Shown one piece after another: positions 36,481 through 47,330 of a stretch of DNA of 64,000 nt (its first letter is position 1; each line of letters opens with the position of its first letter). The stretch covers positions 775,960-839,959 of the forward strand of contig NW_019091435.1 in assembly GCF_001949145.1 (NCBI RefSeq), read 5' to 3'. The stretch comes from Acanthaster planci (taxonomy: Eukaryota; Echinodermata; Asteroidea; Valvatida; Acanthasteridae). The translations under genes were made by a program, and so were the position numbers. The notes beneath the pieces were generated by a model. That model was not told the origin of the DNA. It was given only the letters and a program-made list of their open reading frames with translations, and did not search any database.

Positions 36481-38230
36481 TCATCATCACGGATTAAGAA
36501 GATGCTCCACTCGGGTACATCTCAGTTATCTCTGTTGGTGTTGGGTCCCTTTGCCAAAGGAAATCTGGTCCCTTGAACCAGATCGTGTTGCTGAAATGGG
36601 CAGCTGAGACCGAACGTGAGGCACAGTCAGTTGGATTCTCATCTGTCGAGACATGTTTCCACTGGCTGAGGTTGGACATCTTGTGGATCTTGTGGACCTG
36701 ATTGGCTACATACACGTGGAAACGTTTGGACTCATTGGAAATGTAGTCAAGTACAATCTTGCTGTCGGTGTAGTAGGTTGTGCTGTGTTTGGGAATACAA
36801 TCTCTTAGCTCAGGCTCCACTATCTGTACCAATGTTGTTGCCAACACAGCAGCACACAACTCCAGTCGTGGTATGAATACAGTATGAGTGGGTGTTACCT
36901 TTACCTTGCTGAACAAGAAGGCAACATGAGGCTGATTGTACACATTCGTCAGACGAAGATAGGCCACAGCTCCTATGGCCAGGTCACTCGCATCTGAGAA
37001 GACATGCAGCTCTCTCTCTCATAATTTGGCGGTTGGTAGCATTGACTAACCTTGATGTTCTCAAGGTGATGGAGAGAGTCGCGCCACTTTGTCCACCTTG
37101 TATGGTATGCCTCAGAGTGGGGCCAGTCCCGTAAGTCACTTGGGATGTTTGGTTCCTCCTTCGATTGGGTTACCAGCTTCCGAAGAATGAACTTTCTTTC
37201 GATGGAACTTGCTATCAAAAAGACCCCCCTCTGTGAAAATGGCTTGTCTTGGAGATGTACTTGGAATGTGAAGCTATCTAGCTCCAGTGATCAGTTGATT
37301 CCTAGTGATCTTTGAATAGGTAGGGCATCACGGTCAAGATCCAGGCTTTTCATATCCTTGGCTCTTTCTTCCTCTGGGATAGAGCTCATCATTTCTGTGC
37401 TGTTGGACGCAATCTTATGAAAGCGAAGCTTTTTGGTCGCCAGTGCATCCCTACTTCTTCGAATGAGGCTGATGGCGGTTTTGGGCTCTGGTTGGGAGGT
37501 GAGACCATCATCAACATAGAAGTTGCGATGGATGAACTTCCTCACGTCTTCACAGTGAGAGGGTGTGCACTCATTGGCCACCATCCTGAGGCCGTATGTG
37601 GCAACAGCGGGGGATGAGATACTCCCAAATTTGTGTACATTTATCCTGAATTTGTAATTGGCTTTTTCGGGTCATTGTCTTCAAACCAGAGGAATTGCAG
37701 GTAATTGCGATGCTCAGGATTTACGTGGAAGTTGTGGAACATTTGTTCCAAGCCACCCATCACAGCAACTTCACCCAGACGGAACCTGAACAGAATCCCA
37801 AGAAGACTGTTCATTTGGTCAGGTCCCTGGAGTAGGCACTTGTTGAGGGATGTTCCAGCATATTTGGCACTTGCATCAGACATCACTCTGATCTCTTGTT
37901 TCCTTAATGGTTTTACAGCAAAGTGGGGAAGGTACCATACCTTTCCGTTCAGAGCCTTGAGCTCATTCTCTGGAACTGGGCTGGCATGATTCCTAGTGAG
38001 GATTTTCCCAAAGAAGGAGATGTAGTCCTTCATCATCTGTGACTTCTTGTGTAGTGTCCTCAGTAAGTTATGCATTCTGCTCTTAGCCTGAAGGTAGTTG
38101 TTCGGTAGGCTCGTCTGTCCCTTTTTAAAGCGTAGAGGGAACTCTAGATTTCCCTTCAAGTTTGTATGTGCTCCATGTTTAATAATGTCAATGAATTGTT
38201 GATCCTCCACTGACAAGGCCTTCATGTTAT
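36480..38230 (-). pseudogene. BEL/Pao reverse transcriptase and RNase H remnant
   Basis: It contains NRKVWYLPHFAV-like and DASAKYAGTSLN segments, FVDD-type RT residues within NFYVDDGLTSQPEPKTAISL, and an RNase H part with LELCAAVLATTLVQIVEPEL and YYTDSKIVLDYISNESKRF. The segment order fits Pao-type elements. Broken fossil. Confidence 0.8.
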
Positions 38231-38246
38231 CTCTTCTGGTTTCAAA

Positions 38247-40963
38247 TTAGATGTCCTGAGTGGTGCAGTCATGAACATGGCAAGAGGTGACAACCTCTTT
38301 AACTCGGATGTGGTTATCACAGATATCCTCGGTCAGTGGTACATCTATCACATCGCCCTTGTGTTGCTGCAGGATGACAGTGCGACTAACGGATGCATGG
38401 ACTTTTCCTTCGATGCTGCTCATGCAGACTTGGCCGGAGATAGTCCAACCGAGGTTTGTGCGTTGGGCCCATGGTGTACCATGAGGACTGTTCTGGGATT
38501 CCCGGACTTTCAGGAGTTCTGGGCAGTTTCGTCCAATGAGGAGTATTATGTTCACATCATCCCTCTGCCTAGGAACTGTAGGGGCTAGTGCTTCCAGATG
38601 TGGGAACTTCTTACAGAGGTCGGGACTGGGAATCTCTGATCTGTCACCAGGGATATGGGCATTTTCGATGACAGTTGGTAGCTGTTCTGTCTTTCCACTC
38701 TCCGACTTGACGACTAGGCCATTTGCTCGTCTTCCTTTCAGGATTTTGTCTCTTCCGCAGGTGGAAAGTTTGTATGGGAATGTTGGACCTGAAAGGTCTA
38801 GAGCGTTAAAGATTTCCAGGTTTTCCAAACACCCATTGGATTGGTCATTAAGCACTACATAGCCGAGGATGGAGTGGGAAGGTCGGTCTCGATGGTAAAT
38901 CTGGCACAGGACAATCTTGGAACAGGAACGAGCCGAGGAACAGGATGTGGACCTTGTGCACTTTGTTATAGCATCCACTACAGTTGTGGGGGCCTCTGCC
39001 ACAGTCGACTTACTTTCAGGCTTGCTTTCGGTTCCTTTCTCTGGTCTTTCCATGGCCAGCTCCCCGCCGTTCGGTTTGGAAGGGTGTATGAACGACGTAT
39101 GGTTGGCGCTTTTGCACTTCTGGCATTCAACACTACTTTGGCACTCTTTGATCAGGTGGTTGTTGCCACACTTATAGCATAAGCCTTTCTCTTTGCAGAA
39201 TTGTTGTCTCTCTTTGATGGGTTTGCGGCTAAAGGTGATACATTCTGCTATGTTGTGGCCATTTCGTTCGTGAAAGATGCACTTGTCGGTGGTTGGGCAC
39301 TGTGGCTCTCCTTTGTTGGCCATTACCTGGATTGATGGTTTTTGTTGGGGTTGTGTTATGCTTGCATTTTGGTTTCGTGGCTCCTTAGCGAATGGGTACA
39401 GGTCTGGGACATTGAGCATCCGTGCTCTGTCCTTGGGGAACTCTGTGAAGATGCTGAATGGCAGATCTATCTTCTTGTCTGCCTTATATTGTGTTGCTTG
39501 TTTCCTCCATGCATTGTGGATGAAGTAGGGCAACTTTTCCAGGATAGGGTGCAAATTGTGCACATAGTTCAAAAAGGCGCTCAAATCTGGCAAGTCCTGC
39601 ATCTGTGCAGTTGCGTCACTGCAGAGGTCCACCTATTCCTTGAGATTCCGGTGTTCTTCGGCCTTGACCCTGGGGAAGTTGTTCATCTTTCATATTATCG
39701 CAGCGGTGATGTTTGTCTTATTTCCAAATCTTTCCTCCAGCTCTTTCCGTGCTTCTTGCTGAGCTGTCTAAGGGGAAGAGACGTAACGGTGTCGGAACCT
39801 ATGTACTAGCTTCTTCACCTCCCCTTTGTTGTACTTTGCAAGGAAGGTCAGCTTCCGTGTGGCCGGTGTGTTTGCACGGTTTACCATCGTCTGGAAGGCA
39901 CAGTGCCATGGCTGAAACATGATGGGGTCCCCTTCACGTCAGGTTCATGTGTCGGCTGGCATTGGCGGGCTAGAGTGTTGAATAACTCTTTTGTCAAACT
40001 GAGGAGTGGATTCTCCCCTTCAGTGGATGTGTCAGGAAGGGGTTTCTCCGGAAGAGTCGGTGACATGTCACTGAATGTAGCTGACGGACTTTCTGTCCAT
40101 TCGATGGGGAACGGCTGAAAGGTTGGGGCCGTGGGTCGTAATTGTGGGGGAACCGCGAATGGCGTTCAGCAATGGTTTTCGCACGAAACTTTGCCGCATG
40201 GTCATTGGAAGACTGGTCTGGTGAGGTGAAAGCGGCACCCCCCGTCTCCTCCGTTTCGGCTTGCACTATGGCATTGGCTCTGGCTCTCTCAACAGCAGCT
40301 GTCTTTCTTGCTTTAAGAATCCTTAGCTCCGACTCGGCCATGGCTTGCTTCGTCAAGAGATCAGCTTCCGACTTTGCTCTGACAACAGCCTTTGCAGCTT
40401 CATCTGCTTTCAATTTGGCTATTTGATTGGCTATTGCTACTTCAAGTGCCGCTTCCTGGTCTGCAGCTGTGGCGTCGGCCTGGGCTTGGGCTCGGGTGCT
40501 CAAAACAGACGAAGATGACCGTCTGCTCCTACTGAACGGGCCTGATCTCCTGCTAACATCGGACCGAATTTCCAAGGCTGAGGACTGGGCGTGGTCCACG
40601 ATAAGGGTAATTGCTTCATACAGAAAGTTGCAATTTTCGAGAAAGGTGTTATGGGCCAGGAGGGCGTCCTCTTTGAGCGTGTCCGATTTATCTTGAGCAA
40701 AGACATTTTTTAGCTCAAGCCAGGCTTTGTTGTAAGACTCCAATGCGTAGCTTGCATGGCTTATGTTTGTGCTCAGGGCTGATTCATAATCAGAATAATG
40801 GTGTAGCTACTCCAGGGTTTGTTTGGTTTTACGCCACTCAGCTTGAAGATGTTTTGTTTTTGTCTGAACCTCATATACAAGGGATTTCATGGTCAGATGC
40901 TTTTCTCTTTGTGGGCGGCCCTGTGTGTCACTAGCAGCAACAGTTTCATCGCGGACAGTTGAC
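38247..40963 (-). pseudogene. BEL/Pao gag and protease remnant
   Basis: The N-terminal part begins MSTVRDETVAASDTQGRP near 40963. It continues with an alanine-rich coiled-coil region (about 40200-40500, with 'AKAVVRAKSEADLLTKQAMA'). A capsid-like part follows (LPDLSAFLNYVHNLHPILEK), then a zinc knuckle pair (CYKCGNNHLIKEC and CQKCKSANH), and a protease-like part (HSILGYVVLNDQSNGCL). One frame of 461 codons is unbroken. Fossil overall. Confidence 0.8.
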
Positions 40964-40970
40964 ATGATTG

Positions 40971-41937
40971 ATGATTTCTTTGTGGGGAGGATTGATCATC
41001 AGATATTACACTTCAAAGCAGATTACTGAATACAAACCTCAATTTCTTCACAGTCATTTCACTGTACTGGTTTCACGCAATTGCAGCTGGGAGTGATAAC
41101 TTGGATTCGCCAGCGAGCTTCAACCACTTCAAACAAATAACGCACAGCCAGAGGTCAGGGCACTGGATTCCGTAAACACTTTATTCGATGCGGTGAACTG
41201 TGGGAGTTAAATGCTGAACAATCATAAATCTTTGTAACAGTTTGAAAAATCATTTATGTGGCTAAATCAATAAAAGTACATGTAATAATACTTGAAATGT
41301 AATCTGAGTGCGCAATACAGTACTGCAACATATCCTACATGCAGGTAAATCCTTAAATTAGGTAAATTAGAAAGAGATGGAGAGCTAAACAAGCAGGTAC
41401 ATGTACTAGTGTAGGGACAATTAATACCCTTGAATCATGAAAATTCAGAATCCAAAGTTCTCAACAACAGCTAACAAGTAACATGTCTATAACTCTAGAA
41501 CCATATGTATCTATATGCAATCTGGGAATACATAGGGCCACACCTGGGGCCTGCAAGTAGTAAGGTCTGAAAGACACATGTATCACAAACTGTCTTGTCT
41601 ATAATAGCTAACTTGTTGGCCTAAACTTAAGATATGCAAAAATAAGCTTACAAGTTGTGGCTTCAAAGCTATCAAAATCTCAAGACAAGAAAACCATAAA
41701 AATATGAAGTAACTTACATGACTGTGTTCCTGGATAGGGTTCTTAAACAATAATGGTCTATGGCATTACGGATGGTGTGATCTGAAGAAGACAACTTCGA
41801 AAATCTATGGAAATTTAGAGCAAAGCATGTGAGAAATGGTGTCAGGTCAATGTACTTTCTCCAGACTTCTTTTTGGGAGTCTTGAATAGCGCCACCGAGT
41901 GATGGGGAGTAGTCTCTGAAACAATACTGTAAGGGTA
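40971..41937. other. Possible BEL/Pao LTR and flank, not resolved
   Basis: No coding motif. An LTR would be expected immediately right of the gag start, but with only one copy in the window it cannot be defined. Confidence 0.35.
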
Positions 41938-42356
41938 CAGTCCACTAATTCAAGCCCCATTAAAAACAGTGTAAAATCAGCACTGTTCAGGGCCCAATAA
42001 CATGCACGGCAACATCCCTGAGATTTCTGAAACACAAATGAAATTCTTGTTTGGTCACTAATCTTTGGATTTCTTTTCAATTTTTTGTGGGTTAACCAAT
42101 TCTTTTTTTTTTTATTATTTCCACAAAACAAAATCACCCCCCAAAATGAGGNCACTGGGGACCACTTTTCAACCGTAGTTTTTAGCCAGTCTGCTCTTAT
42201 TTGAAAGCTCAAAGACCCAGGGAGTTGATACTGGCAAGGGTTTACACAATCTCACCATTTGGGGGCCAAACAATCTCCTTCTTCAAAAGATACTGTGGGG
42301 GCACTTTTAATGCTAATGAGCTGGCCAGAAATTCTTACTTGAGAATTAGTGGTCTG
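41938..42356. mobile_element. MITE, 419 bp (first of two inverted copies in the window)
   Basis: The ends are CAGTCCACTAATTCAAG and, reverse-complemented, CAGACCACTAATTCTCAAG. A TA lies directly left of the first. A second copy in opposite orientation lies at 59711-60077, with matching interior (CAGTGT, GTTCAGGGCCCAATAACATGC, GAGATTTCTGAA). The element encodes nothing. It contains the single ambiguous base of the window at 42152. Confidence 0.75.
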
Positions 42357-44270
42357 AACTAATAAACTGTAAAGGGCACCACCAGTGTTGAGGAAGGATG
42401 GCCACTGGGTCCTTCCAAACATTTTATGTGCATTGACGGTGAAGTTCTCCATCTTGCACCCCTACAAGATCTTTGGGCGTGTGCAAGAATGTAAGTGTCA
42501 GTTGTAAAAAGGTGACATACAAGTCAAATGTACGAAGTGTAGAGCCGGGTGTGTGAAAGTGCTTACTTGGTCATCTTTGGTGAATGACTGACAATTACAA
42601 AGTCTGAGGTTTCTGATTATTAGCATTACAGTGAACCTTATCACACCCAGTTTTTGTGGTGAATTATTTATATTATTTTATATTATTATTATTATTATAT
42701 TTTATATTTATTATTATATATTATTTTATGTAAATAGTCGAAGCAGATGAGTCTCCGAAATAACCGGCATCAACTCCAAAGCTTATGCAATGTTTCCATC
42801 TTTTTCCTTTTTTTCACGACGGCAATAAGCGGTGAGATGACAACTATGATGCTTGTTGGTGGGGGATGGTTGAAATATGGAGCTATTACTATATCCCATG
42901 GGTAAGACGACAACGTCACGCCTGCATACAGATGCTTCAATAGCCTAATGGTGCAACGGTTTAAACTCGGCCAGTTGAAGTTCTCCAGCAGTATATTCTA
43001 AAGAACTGTCCAAAAACTGCTAAGAAAATTGACCTTCACTCACGGCCGCCGACACACTTAACATGCTCGCCCTCTTTTGTATACTTTCAATTTGTACAAT
43101 AGGTTAATGTATGCTGACCCCCTCGCTTATGATTTTTTGGGATTAAAAATAGAAAACATAAAGAAAAACATAAGACATTCCTGAAGTCAGAAAAGGTCTT
43201 GTGGCTGCGCCACTCTTGAATGTGGTCTCCGGTCCAGCCTCTGTGCAGTTACTTAAACTGACTCAGTTTAGCCTTTCATCAAGGCCTTCACAGCTCAGTT
43301 TAACTGAGCAGAGAAAACGCAAGGACAAAGTAGTGAAAGAACACGTGATCACGCCAGAGTACAGCGTGAATAACTTAATACAAAATTATTGTCTCTGCTA
43401 CATTTCCATATTGCATAGCTGAGCTAAATAAGAGACCCTGGGAATGCAAGGTACGAGAACGAGAAAAAGTAGGGGGCGCTTGAATTCCAACAAGATTTGC
43501 AGGTGTGCAACAGCATAAACAAACTTATAAGAGCTTTTGAAAAAAGGAAGTTTTTCTTAGCGTATTCTAGACCTGTCTTAGGCGGTTGATATAATAATTC
43601 TTGTAAGTGTTAAAGTCAGCAAATTAGATTTATTCAAGATTTATTGAAGGCAGGTCACAAGTCCTTTTCCAAAGTCAAGTCACAATTAAAAAAAACAACT
43701 CGAATCTGACTTGAGTCAAGTTGGCCACTCTAGTCAGCAACACTGCCCTCACATCCCCGTCGTTCTCCCATCTTGTTTCATTAAATGTGTCCCAATGCTA
43801 AAAAGTGCACTCGATCGTATCGCTTCAAGTTATCATACAGTTTGCGTTTTTTGTTGCATTTTCCTTATCTTATCAGTCATCCGTGATAGTTTAACTTTGC
43901 AGCTGCTCATCTTCGATGGAATATGGGCGTCCATGGACATTTGCAGAATAGTAAATTTTGACCAAAATTCATGTCTTCTCTGTTGACAAGTTCACCTGTG
44001 AGTTTCAAATAAGACTACCGTGAAGTTGCCTTCTGCATAGATTAATGGGCTTATGAATAAGTTTTGACTGAACAGTTATTACAACAATGACTGCGTTGTA
44101 ATCATTGATACGGGCAGTCACTTGAAACCAAATGTGCATGTACAGTGCAAGTGCCTATTCTTTGGTACATCTCTGTTGATCACAGTAAGGTAATATATTT
44201 TTTCAATGATTGTCATCAATAACTTATTTTATGCCAATCTATTTCAAATCAGGCCAGCCAGCCAACTGCC
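42357..44270. other. No gene recognised; includes an AT microsatellite
   Basis: Bases 42658-42729 are an ATT/TATT-type microsatellite. The remainder shows no coding signal or recognised repeat. Confidence 0.5.
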
Positions 44271-44275
44271 CCTGG

Positions 44276-44460
44276 CAAGCTCGCTGGTCAAGTGGTTAAG
44301 ACGTCTGCACTAGTAAGCAGGAGGTTATGAGTTCGAGTCCCACCCGAGTAAGCTTGTGACGTTTTTTGCAAGCTCTCGGACAAGCACTGAGCATACAGTG
44401 TTTATTAATGATATATACGTTGGGTAAGGGCAAAACCCATTACATAAATATTTTAATCAG
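44276..44460 (+). repeat. tRNA-derived SINE-like repeat
   Basis: A box A-like TGGTCAAGTGG (44285-44295) and a box B-like GTTCGAGTCC (44331-44340) are spaced as in tRNA genes. They are followed by unrelated sequence rather than a clean acceptor stem. The anticodon arm is degenerate (eight-base loop) and the acceptor stem pairs poorly, so this is a SINE head and not a working tRNA gene. Confidence 0.65.
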
Positions 44461-46515
44461 TGGTTATTGTATTAGATAAATGAACAATTTATGGTGAAGT
44501 ATTTTTGATAATGAAGGATAAAAAGCAAATTTTTCTGCTTGATTTGTGCATTGAGTGAGCATCGATCGTTTCCTCATTTACATACACTTGGCTTGACAGT
44601 CTGCCGGATTGATGACGCATTACCGATCCCTAGGTTCGGAGGACGCAGGTAAGACGTCTGGAGACTATTTATGGGACGGGAATCACTCTACTACATGTAC
44701 ATACCCTGGCGTTGCCATATGAAGCAAGATACAGGACTAGGAACACCCCCATACACTGTACCTTTGTTTGATTGGAATCTTGGGAATTCTTTACAGAAAT
44801 CTAGGGGGATGTGTTAGGTAACATTACTCTAGGGTGTGTATAGGGATTGGGCATGTAGGGGGTAGCCCTCTGTCCCATATCTTGCAGGGTATATGCCGAG
44901 CAACCAACACTTGAATACACACTTCTCAATTCTGTGGGTTATGCATTGTGTTACGATATTCTGTTTCACACCTGTAATATAACAGCTCATTTCGGGCAAC
45001 TGAGCTGAATTCAAATGCACTATTTTTGCAATAATTACACACTGAGGTAAAGACGAGGGTATGGACATGCTCTTGAATTCTTTATGTTTCAGTGTAATAA
45101 GATCGAAAATTCAACAAAAGGACTCTTAACCAATTAAGATTACTTTCTTGAAATAACACGTCCAAAAGTCGTCCTTAAGCATTCATGAAATAACTGATAT
45201 TCAAAATTGCTCCCTAAACTAACCCTTCAAAATCTGTTTACAGCGTTTAACGTCTAACGATTATACAGCCGTTTTATTTCAGTAACATAAACCACGTCTG
45301 GTTCTCTACCGTGTCCGCGATAAAAATCGTGCTGTTCCACGCATGCCGTAACGTCAGCGCCATGACTCAGACAAGATTCACCGTACTGCAAGATGACCCA
45401 CTCGTAAACCCTATTTTGTACATCCTTCTCAACAACAGGGCAATCCTCATAATTTCCCTTACTCGCAGGGAGACATTGACATTAAAGGATTTACACAATA
45501 CGAATACCTTATATACCACTTGAACTAAGTAAGTACATTTCGGGATTTTAATTAACGATAGTGTACAGGATTTGCATTTACTGCAATTGTCAAAATTGGC
45601 CGATTTGGGGGTTTCTGATTTACTTTGTGTATCATTCTACGAACTTGTTTCCTCTTTTTTTTTTAGATCGCTGCTTTGATCACAATCGAGCAAAACGCTG
45701 TTCATTTTAAACACTTGAAGCGCAACTCGTGTAATTTATCTCGCAAAAAAGACAGGTCACACGACGTCCTTGAGTATACCTGTACAATGCGCAGGCGAGG
45801 TCGATCTGCAGACCGATTATGGCCCTAAAAAACGTATTTTTCCATTATTAGATGTTAGCAAATTTACCTTCACTCAGGTTTGTGTTTCCTCTTCAACAAT
45901 GTAATGCTGAGAATTTATAAACAACGTTTCATCAAGCAGTGAGCTAACTGCTATCACCACAGTCACTGCACGACCATGCACAGTATGGCACGTACACGTG
46001 CACGATCGATCGCACAGTCACTATTCGCCCTCCAGCTCCTCATGCACGTGCGTACGTCGGTCAAAAAACGTCCACACACCATCAGTGCTCATGATAAGCA
46101 CCTTATTAATAAACAAATATGGTAACTATGCTTGCATTTTGGGCATGAGAGTTACAAATATTGGAAAGATAGAAAGTAAAATGTCTCCAAATTAGACATT
46201 TTGTTCGAGAAACCCAGGCTTCGGTATGCGAAGCTCTGAATTAACGGACATTGGACCATACACTTATCATAAGGGGTGACAGCGAGATATTCACGTGCGG
46301 TAAACTACCAAAGTTTCATGAGGAAACTTTGATTTTAAACAATTCCAAATTATCCTTTTATACTGTTAGGTTATGTATCTACTTCGTCAGTTAATAATGA
46401 ATTTAGGCTAACAAAAGGCGTGCTGACAGTTTGTGCATTACCCGTTCACTTAGGCCCCTCCTCCAGCTAAATGCGTCACACATTTTTGTCGCGCTATTTG
46501 AACGAATTGTATTTG
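44461..46515. other. No gene recognised
   Basis: Ordinary sequence with short open frames and no recognisable motif. Confidence 0.45.
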
Positions 46516-47010
46516 AACCCTATTCAGAATCAATTGGAACGGCCGCTTTTCAGCCCCGCACAGAATCAAGTTGAATGGCCGCTTTTGGGTAACACAAAAA
46601 AGACAAAAAGCTGAACGGCCGTTTTTTGATATGTCTTTTGAGTCAAGCTGAACGGCCGTTTTAGAATCAACTTGAACGACTGCTTTTCATATCTTTTAAT
46701 CTATTCAGAACTGAGTTGAAGGCCGTTTTGATATCTATTCAGAATCCAGTTGAAGGCCATTTTGCTGTCTGTTCAGAATCATGTTTAACGGCCGTTTTTG
46801 ATTTTCATTCAAAATCGAGTTCAATGGCTGTTTTTTATCTGTGTTCAGAATCAAGCTGAACGGCCGCTTTTGATCCCTTTATGTGCATAATCAAGTTGAA
46901 CGTCCGTTTTGGAACTTTGTTCAATCAAGTTGAAGGCCTTTTTAACGATCTCTGATCAGAATCACACTGAACAGGCTTTTTTTTCTTTGTTCAGAAGAAG
47001 CAGAACTGAG
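46516..47010 (+). repeat. Degenerate minisatellite with AAC-GGCCG core
   Basis: About twelve imperfect copies of a unit near TTCAGAATCAAGTTGAACGG followed by CCGTTTTTGAT. Spacing varies from about 24 to 55 bp, with most copies near 35-45. The core GAACGGCCGTTTT is partly palindromic. Some copies lose the CG dinucleotides, as expected from CpG decay. Confidence 0.75.
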
Positions 47011-47079
47011 CTAAGCGAATATTTGGTGGACGGGCATTGGTATTTACTGGTGCGATCTCGTGCCTTTTCACCGTAAAAC

Positions 47080-47330
47080 CTGGGGTGTTAATTTTCACAT
47101 CAGACGTTATCAGACGACCACATTAACACTTTACTACAGTGTTACAAGTTTTGGTGTTATTTCAACACCGTTTGTGTTACTTTTAATACCACCTAATGCA
47201 TTATTACATCTGTAGGTGTGAAAAGTAACACAAGCGGTGTTAGACCAACATATTGGGGTGTGGTTATGATAACACCAAAAAGTGTTGTTTTTAACACCAC
47301 AGATTTAGCAGTGTTTTAACATTTGCGTCG
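47080..47330. mobile_element. Foldback/MITE-like element rich in GGTGTTA/TAACACC
   Basis: Central arms at 47164-47190 and 47215-47241 are near-perfect inverted repeats (AACACCGTTTGTGTTACTTT against its complement) around a 24-bp loop. Outside these, GGTGTTAT...AACACC motifs continue the inverted symmetry to about 47095 and 47315. There is no ORF. The target duplication was not determined. Confidence 0.65.

Larger units (their letters stand above)
35100..40970 (-). mobile_element. BEL/Pao retroelement, broken and truncated fossil
   Basis: Read on the minus strand the order is gag with a zinc knuckle, protease, reverse transcriptase/RNase H, and integrase, as in BEL/Pao elements. The downstream part after the integrase core, including one LTR, is missing at the LINE junction near 35.1 kb. 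The other LTR should lie just right of 40.97 kb but cannot be delimited without its partner. Several long frames survive, with roughly six to ten breaks overall, so it looks younger than the Polinton. Confidence 0.85.

Noticed and set aside
42152-42152. Ambiguous base N
   Set aside because: A single unresolved base inside a MITE; no biological meaning.
44276-44352. Functional tRNA gene
   Set aside because: A- and B-box-like sequences are present, but the anticodon loop and acceptor stem do not fold properly; a SINE head fits better.
46516-47010. CRISPR-like array
   Set aside because: Irregular spacing, degenerate repeats and related spacers; this is a minisatellite.
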